A stretch of 64,000 bases of DNA from Pyrocephalus nanus (Eukaryota; Chordata; Aves; Passeriformes; Tyrannidae). The notes under the pieces are model-generated. The model saw nothing but the letters and a program-made list of their open reading frames with translations, was not told the origin of the DNA and ran no database searches. The DNA lies in assembly GCA_038380795.1 (NCBI GenBank), contig CM076271.1, positions 19,173,001 through 19,237,000 on the forward strand, in the 5' to 3' direction. Below, piece by piece: positions 12,278 to 23,862 of the stretch (position 1 is the stretch's first letter; every line of letters begins with the position of its first letter). Both the position numbers and the translations under genes were made by a program.

Positions 12278-12470
12278 AATCATCTTCAGTAATGATTGGC
12301 TGGTAAAAGTTTCAGATGACACGAAGATTGATGTGAAGGTAAATAATCATGGGAGCAGAGAAACAATAAAGAGCATCCTGAATCCCTCACTAACCTTCCT
12401 CCAGAATGAGAACGTTTAGTACAGTCACACCCAAAGATATGTTTAGAAAACAAGAATGAGGCCATATATG
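12278..12470 (+). mobile_element. Ancient CR1-like reverse-transcriptase remnant
   Basis: A degraded piece of CR1-type ORF2. In the plus frame it reads IIFSNDWLVKVSDDTKIDVK, where SDDTK stands in for the ADDTK of the reverse-transcriptase catalytic motif (usually FADDTK, with a preceding NDL block). Next comes aaggtaaataatcatgggag, then near 12449-12472 caagaatgaggccatatatg, which resembles the reptile and bird CR1 block following the RT core. Stop codons and indels interrupt it. Unlike every other copy here it comes from inside the element rather than the 3' tail, and it is much more diverged. It was recognised from memory without a database search. Confidence 0.6.
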
Positions 12471-14913
12471 CTAAATTTAGGTTGGCACTTTGGAATTTAT
12501 CCCAGTGGGAATGATTTAGTTTTCCACACAGCAAAGGAACAGCAGCTCTGAGAGGATGAACCAGCAGAAAGAGTTCCATGATCCTCACAGGCACCTGCAG
12601 CAGTCAGAGGGGATGTGAATCCATGCCAAGCTCTCACAAGGTGTAGTTGTGCTGGTGAAAAGAATCTGGGAAAAAACAGAAATTCACTGGAGGAGGTAAA
12701 TGCATCTCCATGGGAAATCAAGGGGTTGATTTGTTTCCTGTTGAAAGGGGGCTCCATTAAACAGGGATGTCACTGAAGCACCTTCATGGGGGGCTCAGGC
12801 AGAACCCACCAGAACCTGTTCCCCAGCACAGAGCACAACCCTGGGCAGGGCTCATGAACCAGGCAGGTCCTGCAGGGAAAGGACATCAAAGGGGAAGCTC
12901 AAGCAAGATATGTTCAAACAAGAAATAATACAGATATTTTTAAGAATGAGAGCTCTTTCTTTTTTTGGGGACAAACTGAGGGGATTGTCCTTCACCACCC
13001 GCTGATGCTTCCAAAGGCCTTTAGGAAATTGCTCTTTGACCAGCAAGGTGATCTATAAGGGATTATTTTAGGGGAATTTTGGGTGCAATAATAATGTTTA
13101 GAAGAGATGCTAAAGCCTCGAGAACTAAATCTTTGTGAATGAACATAAATTCCCCCACTGTAGTATCACTTTTATACAATTACAGTCAATGACTCCGGTC
13201 ATATTTGAAGCCTTGCTGTGTTGACCCCTGTGCAAAAAAACAGTATGAAAAACTGAGACTATGATCCAAATGCAACAGAATTGTGTTTAAAAGCATCAAA
13301 AGATGCAGTTCTACCAATCTCTGCCTCACTCTGAGGAAGTTTTCCCCTGTGCCTTTCTAATTTTCTGCTTCTTATTGAATTTATGACTCTCAAATGAGGA
13401 TGTCCCCATTCTGTTCCCTATTCTGTAGCTGTCCACAGGCTTTTCTATTTCTTTGTCTGCCCATAATTCCACCTTTTTTTCATGAATCCCAGTATTTTAA
13501 TGAGTCTACATTTTATATCTATATAAATATAACATTTATAGTTTTTTTTCTAAATGAAATCGTGCCAGAGAGAAATCTTTCTTGCCACTTCTGTGGTATT
13601 TCTCTGTTTGCAGCCCTAAATTCCACAGCCATTTTTTGCTTCAAAAACACGCCTGCATTTCCCTGTTATTGATTCTTGAGTTTTTTAGGTTGAAAATATT
13701 AGGTAATAAAATCAGATTCAATAAGTTGCTGGTGAAACTCATAAAAATCTTTGAGACTTAATAAATAATATTTTTTTTATCATTACATGTAATCAATCAC
13801 CTTTTAACCCACACTACAGAAGATAATATTTCTATCCCAAACAAGTGGAGTGAATGCTCAAAATGTGATTTTTCATCTAAAAAAATCAAGTGTTTCACTG
13901 ATATAAAAATATGGCTTTGAAGTCTTTTGTGCACTCATCTTTTATCTGACGTGCAAGTAAATATGAACAACAATAAAATAATTCAAGCTCATCTAGGAAG
14001 CTCCTGTGTTCTCTCTCATCTGCTCACTTCTCATTGTATTTATGGATAATAAATTAGTTACAGCTTCATCCCACAGTCTTGTGCTTAAGAACACTAAATA
14101 GGAGCTTCAAACAAGAGCAGCCTCGAATTCACTGCAGTTAAGGACAAGGATCACTTTGCACGAGGTTTTAGTGTGCTCTGGTTAATATGAGGAGCATTTT
14201 ACTCAGCACAGCCACCTGAAGAGCTTTGCTGGAGCTCCTCACACGGGCAAACCCTCTCCTGAACAAGAGCCTGCTGGAACTACTTCAATAAAACCAACTT
14301 CTGTGGAGAACAGGAGCGATTCAGTGGGAATTATCAATGACAGTGGACTCCAGAATCTGTTCTCTGTCTGAAAACACAAATTTCACTTGTAGGATGCTCA
14401 GACAATTTTTTTTTCCCCCTTAGCTACTGTAGCATCAAATAAGTTTTGCTATATGTCTTGATTTACCACTAAAGTTAAGTGTCAGATTTTAGGCAAATAA
14501 AAATGATTAAAATATGACAGCTGGCAAATTATGCTAACACCTGGTAACAAATCATTCCTGACAGTTCAATACTACACTTCTTAAAGCACAGCTATTAATG
14601 TTATAAACAGTGAGCAGCAAAAAAAATCATGGTACTTCACTAACACACTCAGTTTATCTTAATGTGGAAAAATGTCATGCCTTATTCCCTGGGACTGAAG
14701 AAAATTGGAGATGAATAACTGCAAACACACAAATACTTCTAAGGGACCTCGGTGTAGTTCAGAACCAGCAGAATCTGAAATCTGAGATGTAGGATGACAT
14801 TCAGCCCTTTCCCTGTGCTGTTAATTCAGTTAATGTTCCGTTTAGTGGTGGAGATTTCCAAGTCTGGAAGTGACATTTGATATTAATTTCATCGAATTCT
14901 TTTGGGTTCTGAG
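12471..14913. other. Non-coding DNA, no gene recognised
   Basis: No exon or RNA gene is supported. 12480-12850 may contain further eroded retrotransposon sequence but no clear match was seen. 13140-14660 is A+T-rich and lacks recognisable repeats. The sub-stretch 14430-14640 has gattaaaatatgacagctgg (a TGACAG TALE-homeodomain-like word) and several ATTA cores, and could be a regulatory element. Confidence 0.5.
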
Positions 14914-14996
14914 ATGAATCACGGAACCATTTAGGTTTGGAAAGACCTCTGAGATCACAGAGACCAACCCCTGACCAAACACCACCTTGTCAACGT
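14914..14996 (-). mobile_element. CR1 LINE fragment, 3' tail (ttaggttggaaagacc type)
   Basis: Reverse complement of a CR1 tail. It opens with gaatcacggaaccatttagg, runs through tttggaaagacctctgagat and ctgaccaaacaccaccttgt, and fades after caacgtgaag. This is a third tail type, distinct from the ggtttgggttgg and cctgagttgg types. Only about 80 bp survive. Confidence 0.85.
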
Positions 14997-15157
14997 GAAG
15001 TCTTGGGTTATTTTGAATAAATAAAAGTGGTCACAACAGTTTTGGGAAGTTCATACTCCTTATTCACATCCCAAGGGAGCCATTTGAAATGAATCCATAG
15101 TAATTAATACACTGAATTAATACATTAACTCTCTCATTCATTTGTCTAATGACAACA
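14997..15157. other. Short unique spacer
   Basis: A+T-rich sequence with repeated taattaatac and gaattaatac words. No gene or repeat family is recognised. Confidence 0.5.
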
Positions 15158-15377
15158 GTAAAATAGCCAGAAATTCAAGAGTTACAAATAATCTTTATGA
15201 CAATTTTCAAGGGACTCTGGGGGGTTCTCCATCCCTAGAAGCTCAGACACTTCATGCCTCAGTAACACCTCTGAAAAAGAGTTTTTCATTCCAAAAGTCT
15301 TCCTTCATTTTGGAATTCACTGCGTGCAGAAGGCAGCAAAGAAAACAAATTGAAAAATTCGGTGTGTCAAAATTTAA
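15158..15377 (+). repeat. Copy A of an unidentified direct repeat
   Basis: This segment of about 220 bp recurs in the same orientation at 17059-17291. Shared blocks include ggttctccatccctagaag, ttttggaattca, a cagaaggca(g/a)caaagaaaac block and gtgtgtcaaaatt. A hand count over the best-aligned 184 bases gives about 23 differences, roughly 87% identity. Sequences outside the shared segment do not match, so it is not part of a longer tandem duplication of 1.9 kb. It has no recognisable coding content and does not match a repeat family I know. It may be two insertions of an uncharacterised interspersed repeat, or a local copy event. Confidence 0.88.
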
Positions 15378-15394
15378 AGTCCTTTAAAGGACTT
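15377..15394. repeat. Perfect 18-bp palindrome at the repeat boundary
   Basis: aagtcctttaaaggactt equals its own reverse complement. It begins within two or three bases of where copy A stops matching copy B, and copy B has no such palindrome at its end. A link with the breakpoint is possible but unproven. Confidence 0.9.
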
Positions 15395-16376
15395 CAAGTG
15401 ACAGGTTTAATGTTTACTTGGTTAATTACTTAACAAGAGGTTTGTGACAATTTAAAGACAATGGAAATGTGTCTGCAGGCATGAAGGTCCATCCTGCAGC
15501 TCACAAAGGGCTGGAGGAGAGGGGAGAAAAACAACTCCACTTTCCACTCCTCTCCTTTTCTCTCTAACCTACTTTCTAGACTCTTAAACTGAACTTTAGC
15601 TTAAAATTCAGAATCAGCTCTGTCCCAAATTTCATGCAGGATAGATGAGGTGGCACACATGCATCTGTCCTATCCCTTGACATATGAGACAAATCTTCAG
15701 ATGAGCATTAAAATGTGAAAATACATGAGATAGAATCACATAATCTCTCTGCATGATGGAGGAGACTGATTAATGTAACATTAATATGCTTTCAAAGACG
15801 TCATCAGGCAGAAATCTCACAATTTCACAAATGAATATCACATTATTTTTTACTTTTCATGTTGCCTTTCTGGTTTTATTTCACCACGTTGCAGAGGAAT
15901 AATTACTTCTCTATTATACAGGTGGCTGTGCACAGTTTGAGGGACTAAAAATAAACTATGGCTTTACTGATACAGTTTTTGACTGATACGTTTTTTGACT
16001 TTGTCATAGATAATTTATGGAATAATTTTACACTTCTGCAACACCCAGCTCACAATTCACATTCCAATCCACGAGGTGTCATTTGCAATTTGCGATGGAT
16101 TCTTAATGAAATTCTTTGGATCTTACCTTCTAAATGTTTCATTTTATGCTTGGCCAGAAGAGTGGAAGTGTGTTCATATACATTTATACATTGTAAATGG
16201 AAATAAAGCTCTGATCTGGCTCATCTTTCTAATCTATTTATCCTCCCAAGTCCCCCAGTGTTGCAAGGAATGTGATCATCTGCATTACGTGGGGAGAGAA
16301 GGAAGGAACAAGAAGCAACTCTGGCTTGGTCAAGGTCACAAAATGGATGGGTAGGAAGCAGGGAGCTGAATCCACA
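15395..16376. other. Non-coding DNA, no gene recognised
   Basis: A+T-rich sequence without a recognisable exon or repeat. Overlapping open frames at 15958-16206 and 16076-16354 (plus) show no protein similarity that I can name. Confidence 0.5.
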
Positions 16377-16545
16377 TAAAATCATGGAATATCCTGAGCT
16401 GGAAGGGACCACAAGGATCATCAATTCCAACTCCTGGACAGGACAAACCCAAAAATCCCACCTTGTGCCTGAGTGTGTTGTCCAAACGCTCCTTGAGCTG
16501 CGTCAGCTTTGAGCCTTTCACCCTCTCAGCTGTGCTGGGCTCCTT
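16377..16545 (-). mobile_element. CR1 LINE fragment, 3' end (atcctgagttggaag type)
   Basis: Reverse complement of a CR1 end: aaaatcatggaatatcctga, then gctggaagggaccacaagg, a tccaactcctgg block and a tgagtgtgttgtccaaacgc block. Homology weakens after about 16500 through tgagctgcgtcagctttgag. Same tail type as the copies at 2346, 22852 and 59653. Confidence 0.88.
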
Positions 16546-17058
16546 CCTCACTGGCTCATCCTCCCTCTCCCTCCAGTTTAAATTAACTCAGTAGCTCATT
16601 AACTAGGACAGAAATGAGTGCTGAAGTTTAGTTAAACTCAGTGTAAGTCACCTGGAGGAGCAGTCACCAAAAAAATCTGCTTTTATCACAACAGACAAGG
16701 GCTGAACACGTGGCCCCCTGGAGCCACCACAGCCAAACCAGACCCTGGGTTCCTCAGATAAAGCAAAGGAATTTTAATTACTAGCAGATTATTCTGCTAT
16801 TTCAGTGCTATGTCCCCTTCTGTTGGCTACTGCCCAAGGAGGATGCTGATAAATTGGAATGGGATCAGATATGTACCACTGAACGATGAAAAAGGATTGG
16901 AAACATGCCCTCGAGTGCAGAGACAGGGAGCTAATTGAGCTGTTGTTTTCCTTCTTAGTAAAGCAGAGATCAAGGGCTAAACTGAGCCTGTGAGCATCTA
17001 TCTATCAGGAGAAGGGAAATTCTAAATAACACAGGCAAGTCCAGCTGGTTGTAACCAG
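16546..17058. other. Unique non-coding DNA
   Basis: No gene or repeat is recognised. It separates a CR1 fragment from copy B of the direct repeat. Confidence 0.5.
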
Positions 17059-17291
17059 GTAAAATAGTCAGAATTATTCAATAATAATTCAAGATTGACA
17101 ATTAATCTTTATGGCAATTTTCAAGGGGCTCTGGGAGGTTCTCCATCCCTAGAAGTTTAGACACTTCAGATCTCAGTAATACCTCTGACAAAGTGTTTTT
17201 CCTTCCAAAAGCCTTGCTTCGTTTTGGAATTCATCTTGTACAGAAGGCAACAAAGAAAACAAGTTGAAAAATTCAGTGTGTCAAAATTACA
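17059..17291 (+). repeat. Copy B of an unidentified direct repeat
   Basis: Same-orientation partner of 15158-15377, with start points 1901 bp apart. Relative to copy A it carries about 12 extra bases near its left end (around attcaataataattcaag), apparently a small tandem duplication. The right edge is gtgtgtcaaaatt, after which this copy continues acagatgc while copy A continues into a palindrome. Confidence 0.88.
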
Positions 17292-17650
17292 GATGCAAAT
17301 TATTGGATTGGAATTTGTTCAATGTAATTACAGAACAATTTAATTTTTTTTTTTTTTTCACCCCACCTGGGGATGCAAAAAACCAATTACTATAGAAGGG
17401 AACATGTTTTACAGGTTTCCCACCATCTGCACTACAGGTGTCTCCTCCAGCAGACATCCAGCTCCAACAGCTGTTCTGGAACATCCAGTGGAATGTTCTC
17501 CAGGGCTTCTCCTGGGATTTATCTGTGCTGAGAGCACAGGGAGCTGTGGGCAGTGTCAGCAGTGGAGGGAGCACACCCTTCACCTCTTATTGGTCATTTG
17601 AACCACACAAACCCTCTCTCCCTCCAGAGTTTGGCTGTTTCTGAGTGATG
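17292..17650. other. Unique DNA with a T15 run
   Basis: A T15 tract occupies 17344-17358. Open frames on both strands over 17287-17644 overlap one another and match nothing I know. Confidence 0.5.
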
Positions 17651-17873
17651 TGATGGTTTTAAACTCAGAGAAAGTAGGTTTAGATGGAGATTAGGGAGAA
17701 ATTCTTCCCTGGGAGGGTGGGGAGGCCTTGGAAGTGTCCAAGGCCAGGTTGGATGGGGCTTGGAGCAGACTGGGCTGGTGGAAGGTGTCCCTGCCCACGG
17801 CAGGGGGTGGGACTGAACAATCTTTAAGGTCCTTCCAAACCAAACCAACGTGGTTTTTGATGATTCTGTGATC
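17651..17873 (+). mobile_element. CR1 LINE fragment, 3' end with internal deletion
   Basis: Sense CR1 copy starting near gatggttttaaactcagaga and running through agaaattcttccctgggagg, ggccaggttggatggggctt, ggtgtccctgcccacggcag and a terminal tgattctgtg. About 40 bases usually present between the gaggccctgg block and the catccctggaagtgtcc block are missing. The flanking words share ccctgg in the consensus, so a short-homology deletion is likely. An insertion near 17850 disrupts the terminal repeat. Confidence 0.93.
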
Positions 17874-20800
17874 TTGCCTGGGTTGGGTAATTTAGGTGTC
17901 TCTCTCTCCCACTGTTCAAGGCCTTCCCAGGCAGCAGAGCTGAGCAGCAGGTTATTCAATAAAGAAGCTTTTAGGCTGATATCTGTTTCCATGTTGGTCT
18001 CATGAAGCTCACATTCATTGACCTTCGGGTCTTGGTACAAAGCTCAAGCAGAATTTAGCTCCGAGTGAGAGAGTCCTTCATTGTAAAGAGCTGTTGAAAC
18101 TGCAAGAAGACTCCTCTGGGGGCTGATTTCTGTCAATTAGTTATCTGAAATATGATGATTTATGAATCCCTGTTACTGTGTTGCTGGATGGGTATGTTTA
18201 GCAAACTGCAAGTGAAAACAAAGGAGCCTCCTTGGGATCAAATAGATGGGGAAAATAATACTTCAAGAGGATCAAAAACAATTCTTGCTTCAAGATCTGT
18301 ATTGTGCATATATAAATGTATATATCTGTATCTATATATATCTCACAGTGCACACCCTGTTTCCCAAAAAACTAGGGAGAAGATTAAATATGGATTTTTA
18401 ATGGGTGCATATTTACAGTCAAAGCCATTTCTCTCTATCAAATGCCTCAATGTGCAAATATAATCAAAGGGAGATGTCAAATTCTATATTTGAAAAAAAA
18501 AAAAAAAGATTTTTGTAATACTCTGCATTCCAAAACTTCATGTGTTTTAACTGTAATTCATTTTCTCCCCTCAGTTCTGAGCAGTCAAGCATTCTGGAGT
18601 GTTTTGTTTTATAAATTTATAGTGACAACTTTCAGTAAATTGTCTGAAGAAGACAATAAAATTGGGCCCTTTGCATTGCTGTGTGAGTGGATCAATGTTC
18701 TATTTTCCAGTGTTATGATAATGAGTTAATTTTAAAGATGCATTGAGTGATTTGGCTTTAATTCTGGCATTAAAATTTACCTCATGTCTGGAGCACAGTG
18801 CAGTTTGCTACAGTGCTTTGGATAAAAAGTACAGGAACGTAAATGGGATTTCTGGAATGGAATTTAGCTCACTTACCTGTGCCTAAAAATGTTGAGCTGC
18901 TTGACTCAGCTCTAATCAGCTGAAAGCGATTGGTGCTGGCAGGACTGATGTCCCCTCAGACAGGGGACACAGAGGGCAGGGAGGGGGCTTAGGGTGGTCT
19001 GTAGGACTCCAAAACCTCCTCTGCTCCTTCTCCAGCTCTACTGGAGCTCCTCTGCTTGCTCACCCTTGATATCTGTGAGAGGAAAGAGAAATTAGATCTG
19101 TGGATGATTTCAGGAATGGAAATAAATGATGAGACAGGAAGGAAATGCTGTTGGAGAACCCTGAGGAGCAGCAGCTCCTCCTTCCTGCTGCCCCAGCGAG
19201 GTGGGGACAGGATGGGACCTGGGGCTGCTGGAATCACCTCTCCTTCTCCTCTGCTCCCCCACAGGGGGGTTCCTCCAGAAAACAGAAAGCTTAAGTAGCT
19301 TTTTCCCTGCAGGAACCTCCTTTGAGCATCTAAACAACAGGGCAGAGATCCACATCTCCTAGAGGAAGATTGAGGACAATTAAATGCAATTGCAGAAACA
19401 TGGAAGGTAAAAGCATTTCCTTGCTGGGGTTTTGTATGTGGATAATTCTTTTTTTTTTCCCCATGGCAGTTTGGCACAAACTGCACAACTGAGTGCTGGA
19501 TCCAGCATTTTCAGCATTTTCCCCTCTTTTTTGCAAGAGCAGTTTTCAACACACCTCCATACACAGTTGCAGAAGACAAAACAATTACCTGTGTTGCATA
19601 TTCAGGAGTAGAACATGAATATATTTGCCATGACATCAGGACAGGCCATGGATACACATCCCTGTGTAAACACTGGGGATGGCAAGCCCAGGAATGAAGA
19701 GGAGAGACCTATCATCTACAGCATGTAATGGGAAGATCCACTGCATCCTACTTTACTTAAGAGAAAAAAAAAAATTCACACAGAGAAGGCAAATGGGGGA
19801 AAAAGAATTTAAATTAATCCCTGACAAGTTTTGGGATGTGCACAGTCCTTTCCTACCACTGTGCAGCCAAACCTAAAGATTTGGAGCTGATGGTGCAGGT
19901 CCCCAGAGGGCAGGAGGGGGTGGCAGCAGGTTCCTGCCATCACTGTCCCCGGGAAGTTTTCCCCTCCCTGCCCTCCCTGCAAGAGCTGCACAGAATTCCC
20001 AACAGCCTGGGCAGTCAGAGCAATGAGAAAACATTTCAGTGGGAGATTTAAGAAGGTGTTTTTAAATCTTCCAACAAACAGCCAGCGAGTACATCCAAGC
20101 ACTCTCAGCTGCTTTCCCTGCATATGCCGGAACCAAAGGTCACACAATAAAGAGCATTAGGTTTCCAAACTCAACGCAGCCAAAGCAGGAAATCAGGTGA
20201 ATTGCATCCTGACATATATATTTGACCCTTGCACGACTCATTTTTACCTTATTACTCTTGGGAGGCCGAGTTGAAAAGGAATAAAAGCCTGGATTGCAGT
20301 TTCCAGGGCACTCCGTGTCCTGCCTGGAGTGCCGGGCCAGGGTAATTTTCTCCCCTTGGAGGGGAAGGGAGGCCAGTGATGGCACTGACTGGTACCTGTC
20401 ACTGCTAACCAGATGAGAATAATGCACTATAAACATTCATAGCCCTGCTCTGTGAACCAAAAACCCAGCACAGAGGACAGATTGGTTCATTACCCCTATT
20501 CTGTATGAGCTGCAGCGTTTCCCGGTGGCCTCGGATTCCAATTTACTAAAGAAATAGTGGCATTATCAGAGACATAAAGGCTTCTTTTCCCACATAATCA
20601 CAGAGAGAAAGGACAAAGGTGGGGTGTGGGAGAGGAGCTAATATATTTCTTTAGGTTTCATATTTATTGTGTACTGCTGTAGTGGTGATAACTGCAATAC
20701 ATGGGAGTCCCTGACGCAGACCAAGCCTTGAGATGCTCCAAAATGCTTCCAGGAGGATAAAGGTGGTCCTGGGGACACAAAGTGGAGCCCAGCAACCCTG

Positions 20801-22229
20801 GATGCAGCTCCAGCTGTGTCTGACTGTGGTTTGGGGAATGAATAAAACCAGTTAAATAAACTACATGGGATTACTGGATGTTTAAATTGCCCACACTTTT
20901 AAATAATGTGTGAATCACGTCTTAAACTCCATCTTTTGATTCCAACCTAAAATTTGTGGGGAATATTTACTTTCTTCACTTCTTTTCCTCTTTTTTTCAC
21001 CCCTGTTTTTCTGAGATCCTTTTAAAAGAAAGGATTATATTTGACAGTATATTTAAATCCCTTTCCTCTCTTAGGGTCAGTAGAGGCAACAATTATACCT
21101 GAGGATCTATTCTAAGTTTTGGACAAGCTGGTTTAATGATTATATTCACATGGTTAATACCCAGTTCTTTCAAGGTGTTGAGAAAATTAGTTTCTGGTAA
21201 AAATCAGATATTAAGAGGAGCTGTCTGATATAATTGGGTAACATTACTGTGGTTTATAATTTATGCTGACATCTTCACGCCCTAGTGGTGCACTCTGGTG
21301 TGGGGATTATGGCCACTGAAGAGATTTTTAGGGCTCCGAGGTTGTGGAGGATATTTTTACACCACTCCCATTTGGACTGTTTAAAAGTCAAGATATTGAA
21401 ATGCCTAATTGGATGCTCTGATTAACCCAGGATGGGGTTTGATTTCATATTGATATAAATCTGAGAAAGCCCTCCTAAGGTCACCAGGAATAAACCCACA
21501 GAAGGCCAAAGTAGAGCAGAATCAACCCCTTTTTATTCCTATCTGAGGAAATCTGAGTAAACCAGAAGCAGATTGTTTTCCCACTGGCTTCAAGGGCAAA
21601 CAGGAGTTTAACAGGAAAGGTATTTCAAGGAAAGGAATCTCTCACTATGATTCATCCACTTCTCCTTTGCCCAAAGCACCACATGGCAACTCCCCGGCTC
21701 TGACTTCTGCCAGGTCCTCCCTTCCCCACCTGAGACACACCTTGGAGATGATTCCAGCTCACACAGGATGATTTCATCCTCAGATTTAGTTTTACAACTG
21801 GTCTCCAATACTAATTGCAAAATGTATTTATTATTAACTAGGTATGAATTTTAAATAACTCTGTTGAACGTCCCAACACATAAAATCTGGATTTCTTTCC
21901 ATTCTTGCAGTCAGCCCTGGCTGTTTATATTAATTTATTTAGCATTTTTGCGTGTTTCTCACCCACAAGAGCAGAGGAGATGATCATATCCCACTCTACA
22001 TATTTAGATGTATATGCATGGATAATTAAAAAGGGAAAACTACTCAGTGAATTGCTTATTGAATTATTTATTCTGATTGCTGTGTTTTACCATAACTATT
22101 AAACACCAAAAGGTTTTCTTTAACCATAGGGTCTGGATCAGCACTTGCTGGAATAGAAGGGATAGTTTAAACCCCATATAAAATTCAGGCTTATCTGTGC
22201 TCTCCCCAACAGGATGACTGCAGAGAGCA

Positions 22230-22650
22230 AACGGGAATTCGGTGCCAGTTTTAGGGGCAGCTCAACCCCAAGGCACCTGTGAGGCCGAAGGTGCCCCGTG
22301 GCAGTTTGCAGACAGATGCCATCTCGGTGTGGTGGCTCTTGGACCCAGCCAAAAGCCACGTGGGAGCTGTTAATGGAGCAGCAATTCACGGAGAGGCACC
22401 GTGGGAACAGCTCCGCGTGTCCAGATGGCTCCCGGTGAACATGGGACACGGGCAGAGCCAGCCAAGAGCCCCTGGAAAGGATCCACGTCCCCTTTCCAGG
22501 GAGGGTGGCCCCACAAAAGGCCCCTGACCTGCTGGGTGACACTCGGTGCCAGCAGGGAATGGCAAATCCGTGCTGGAAACAGGGATGGAAAGCACAGAAA
22601 GGCCAGTTGTGAAAGCTCTGCTGTTTAGAGGTGGCGCTTCCAACGGGGTT
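22230..22650. promoter_or_regulatory. CpG-enriched segment, candidate regulatory element
   Basis: By hand count there are about 17 CpG dinucleotides in roughly 420 bp, one per 25 bp, while surrounding DNA has very few. The segment is G+C-rich and holds a CACGTG-like gccacgtggg near 22355. Both strands carry short open frames, which G+C-rich DNA yields easily. Retained CpGs suggest low germline methylation, as in CpG islands and some enhancers, or a recent origin. No transcription start is evident. Confidence 0.35.
22470..22501. repeat. G+C-rich 11-bp inverted repeat
   Basis: ccctggaaagg (22470-22480) and cctttccaggg (22491-22501) are perfect complements separated by a 10-base loop. It sits inside the CpG-enriched segment. 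It could fold as RNA or be a paired protein site; nothing shows which. Confidence 0.8.
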
Positions 22651-22851
22651 TCAGTCTCCCTGGAATCTGTGAGCTAAGCAAAATGCTGTCTGGGATTGCT
22701 GTGGCAAAAGGAATCCTTCCAGATTTGAAGTCTGACACTGCATCAAGGATTTTTCCTTTTTTTTTTTCTTTTTTCCCCCCTCACAAAATAAGTGGGAAAT
22801 ATTTCAAGAAATCAGAACGTGGAAAAGCTGTTTGCTAAAGGCCTTATTCAG

Positions 22852-23092
22852 ATCACAGAACTATAGAATATGCTGAGTTGGAAGGGACACACAAGGAGCA
22901 TCAGTCCAGCTCCTGGCCCTGCACAGGACAACCCAACAATCCCATCCTGTCCCTGAGAGGATCATCCAAACCCTCCTGGAGCTCTGGCAGCCTTGGGGCT
23001 GTGCCCACTGCGCTGGGGACCCTGTTCAGTGCCAACCACCCTCTGGGGGAAGAACCTTTCCCTAAGATCCAACCTGACCCTCCCTGACACAG
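22852..23092 (-). mobile_element. CR1 LINE fragment, 3' end (atcctgagttggaag type)
   Basis: A fairly intact minus-strand CR1 end of 240 bp. It runs from atcacagaactatagaatat through gctgagttggaagggacac, tccagctcctggccctgcac, tcctggagctctggcagcct, cagtgccaaccaccctctgg and agaacctttccctaagatcc, to ccctgacacag. No frame is preserved. Confidence 0.95.
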
Positions 23093-23862
23093 ATTGGCAA
23101 GAGGATGGAGTAAATTCTGTGACCTTAAGCAGCAGAACAACAGAACAGCCATAGGTGAAAGACAGGAGCTGAGGCACCACTTTAATAAATGGGATTATCT
23201 AAAAAGATCAATATAATCACCAAAGAAGCAGCAGTGAGGACCAACCAGGCAGCCTCTCTGCCCATCTTCACCCACACTGAGTGAAACCTTGGGCAGTGAA
23301 AACCAGGCATCTCCATCAGGAGTCAGATGGCAGCTTTGGCTCTGTCATATTAAAAATGACAAATACAGGACTATTATTGTTGTTCTGATCCACACTAGGG
23401 GATCCCAAAGGGAATCAGAGATGCAGATCCCTGGTTGGGGTGAGGCTGCAACCAGAAGTCAGGTCTCCCAAACTGAAGCTCAGTGCTGTATTTAATAGCC
23501 AGGAGCTGGAGTAGAAGCAGCCCGTGAGGAAATCTGTGTAATTCATGACTAACATCCTTCAGAGTGCTGAAATTGCTTTTTTTGGTGTTTTTTGTAACAC
23601 TTTTTGGCAGAACTTACAGCAATTAATAATAGTAAAAGCCCACAGTCCACCTCACTCCCTCCCAGGCAGCAGATGCAAGCGTGGCCAAGAAGGTAATTAA
23701 GCAAATAACAGCAAAAAAAAAAAAGGAACCCTCAACAAAACCCCAACATTTCTTAATAGCTTCAGATCAAGCAGTAATTTCTGGAATGTCTTAAAACTCT
23801 GGGTCATCATGGAGAATTCAGAGTACTCAGCATCGACCTACAAGACTTTAAAAGCTACCTAG
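23093..23862. other. Non-coding DNA, no gene recognised
   Basis: No exon or repeat family is recognised. An A12 run lies near 23714-23725. Confidence 0.5.

Larger units (their letters stand above)
17874..22851. other. Long non-coding stretch, no gene recognised
   Basis: Five kilobases without a supported gene or CR1. 18301-18350 is an atata-rich simple patch. A 7-bp hairpin (tgtcccc/ggggaca) lies at 18949-18969. 18980-19540 and 19870-20450 are G+C-richer, with overlapping open frames on both strands, the longest 165 codons at 18989-19486 (minus). I recognise no protein in them. The CpG-enriched segment 22230-22650 is listed separately. Confidence 0.5.

Noticed and set aside
18989..19486. 165-codon minus-strand frame as a gene
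   Set aside because: No recognisable domain, overlapping frames on both strands in the same G+C-rich patch, and low-complexity serine-rich composition.
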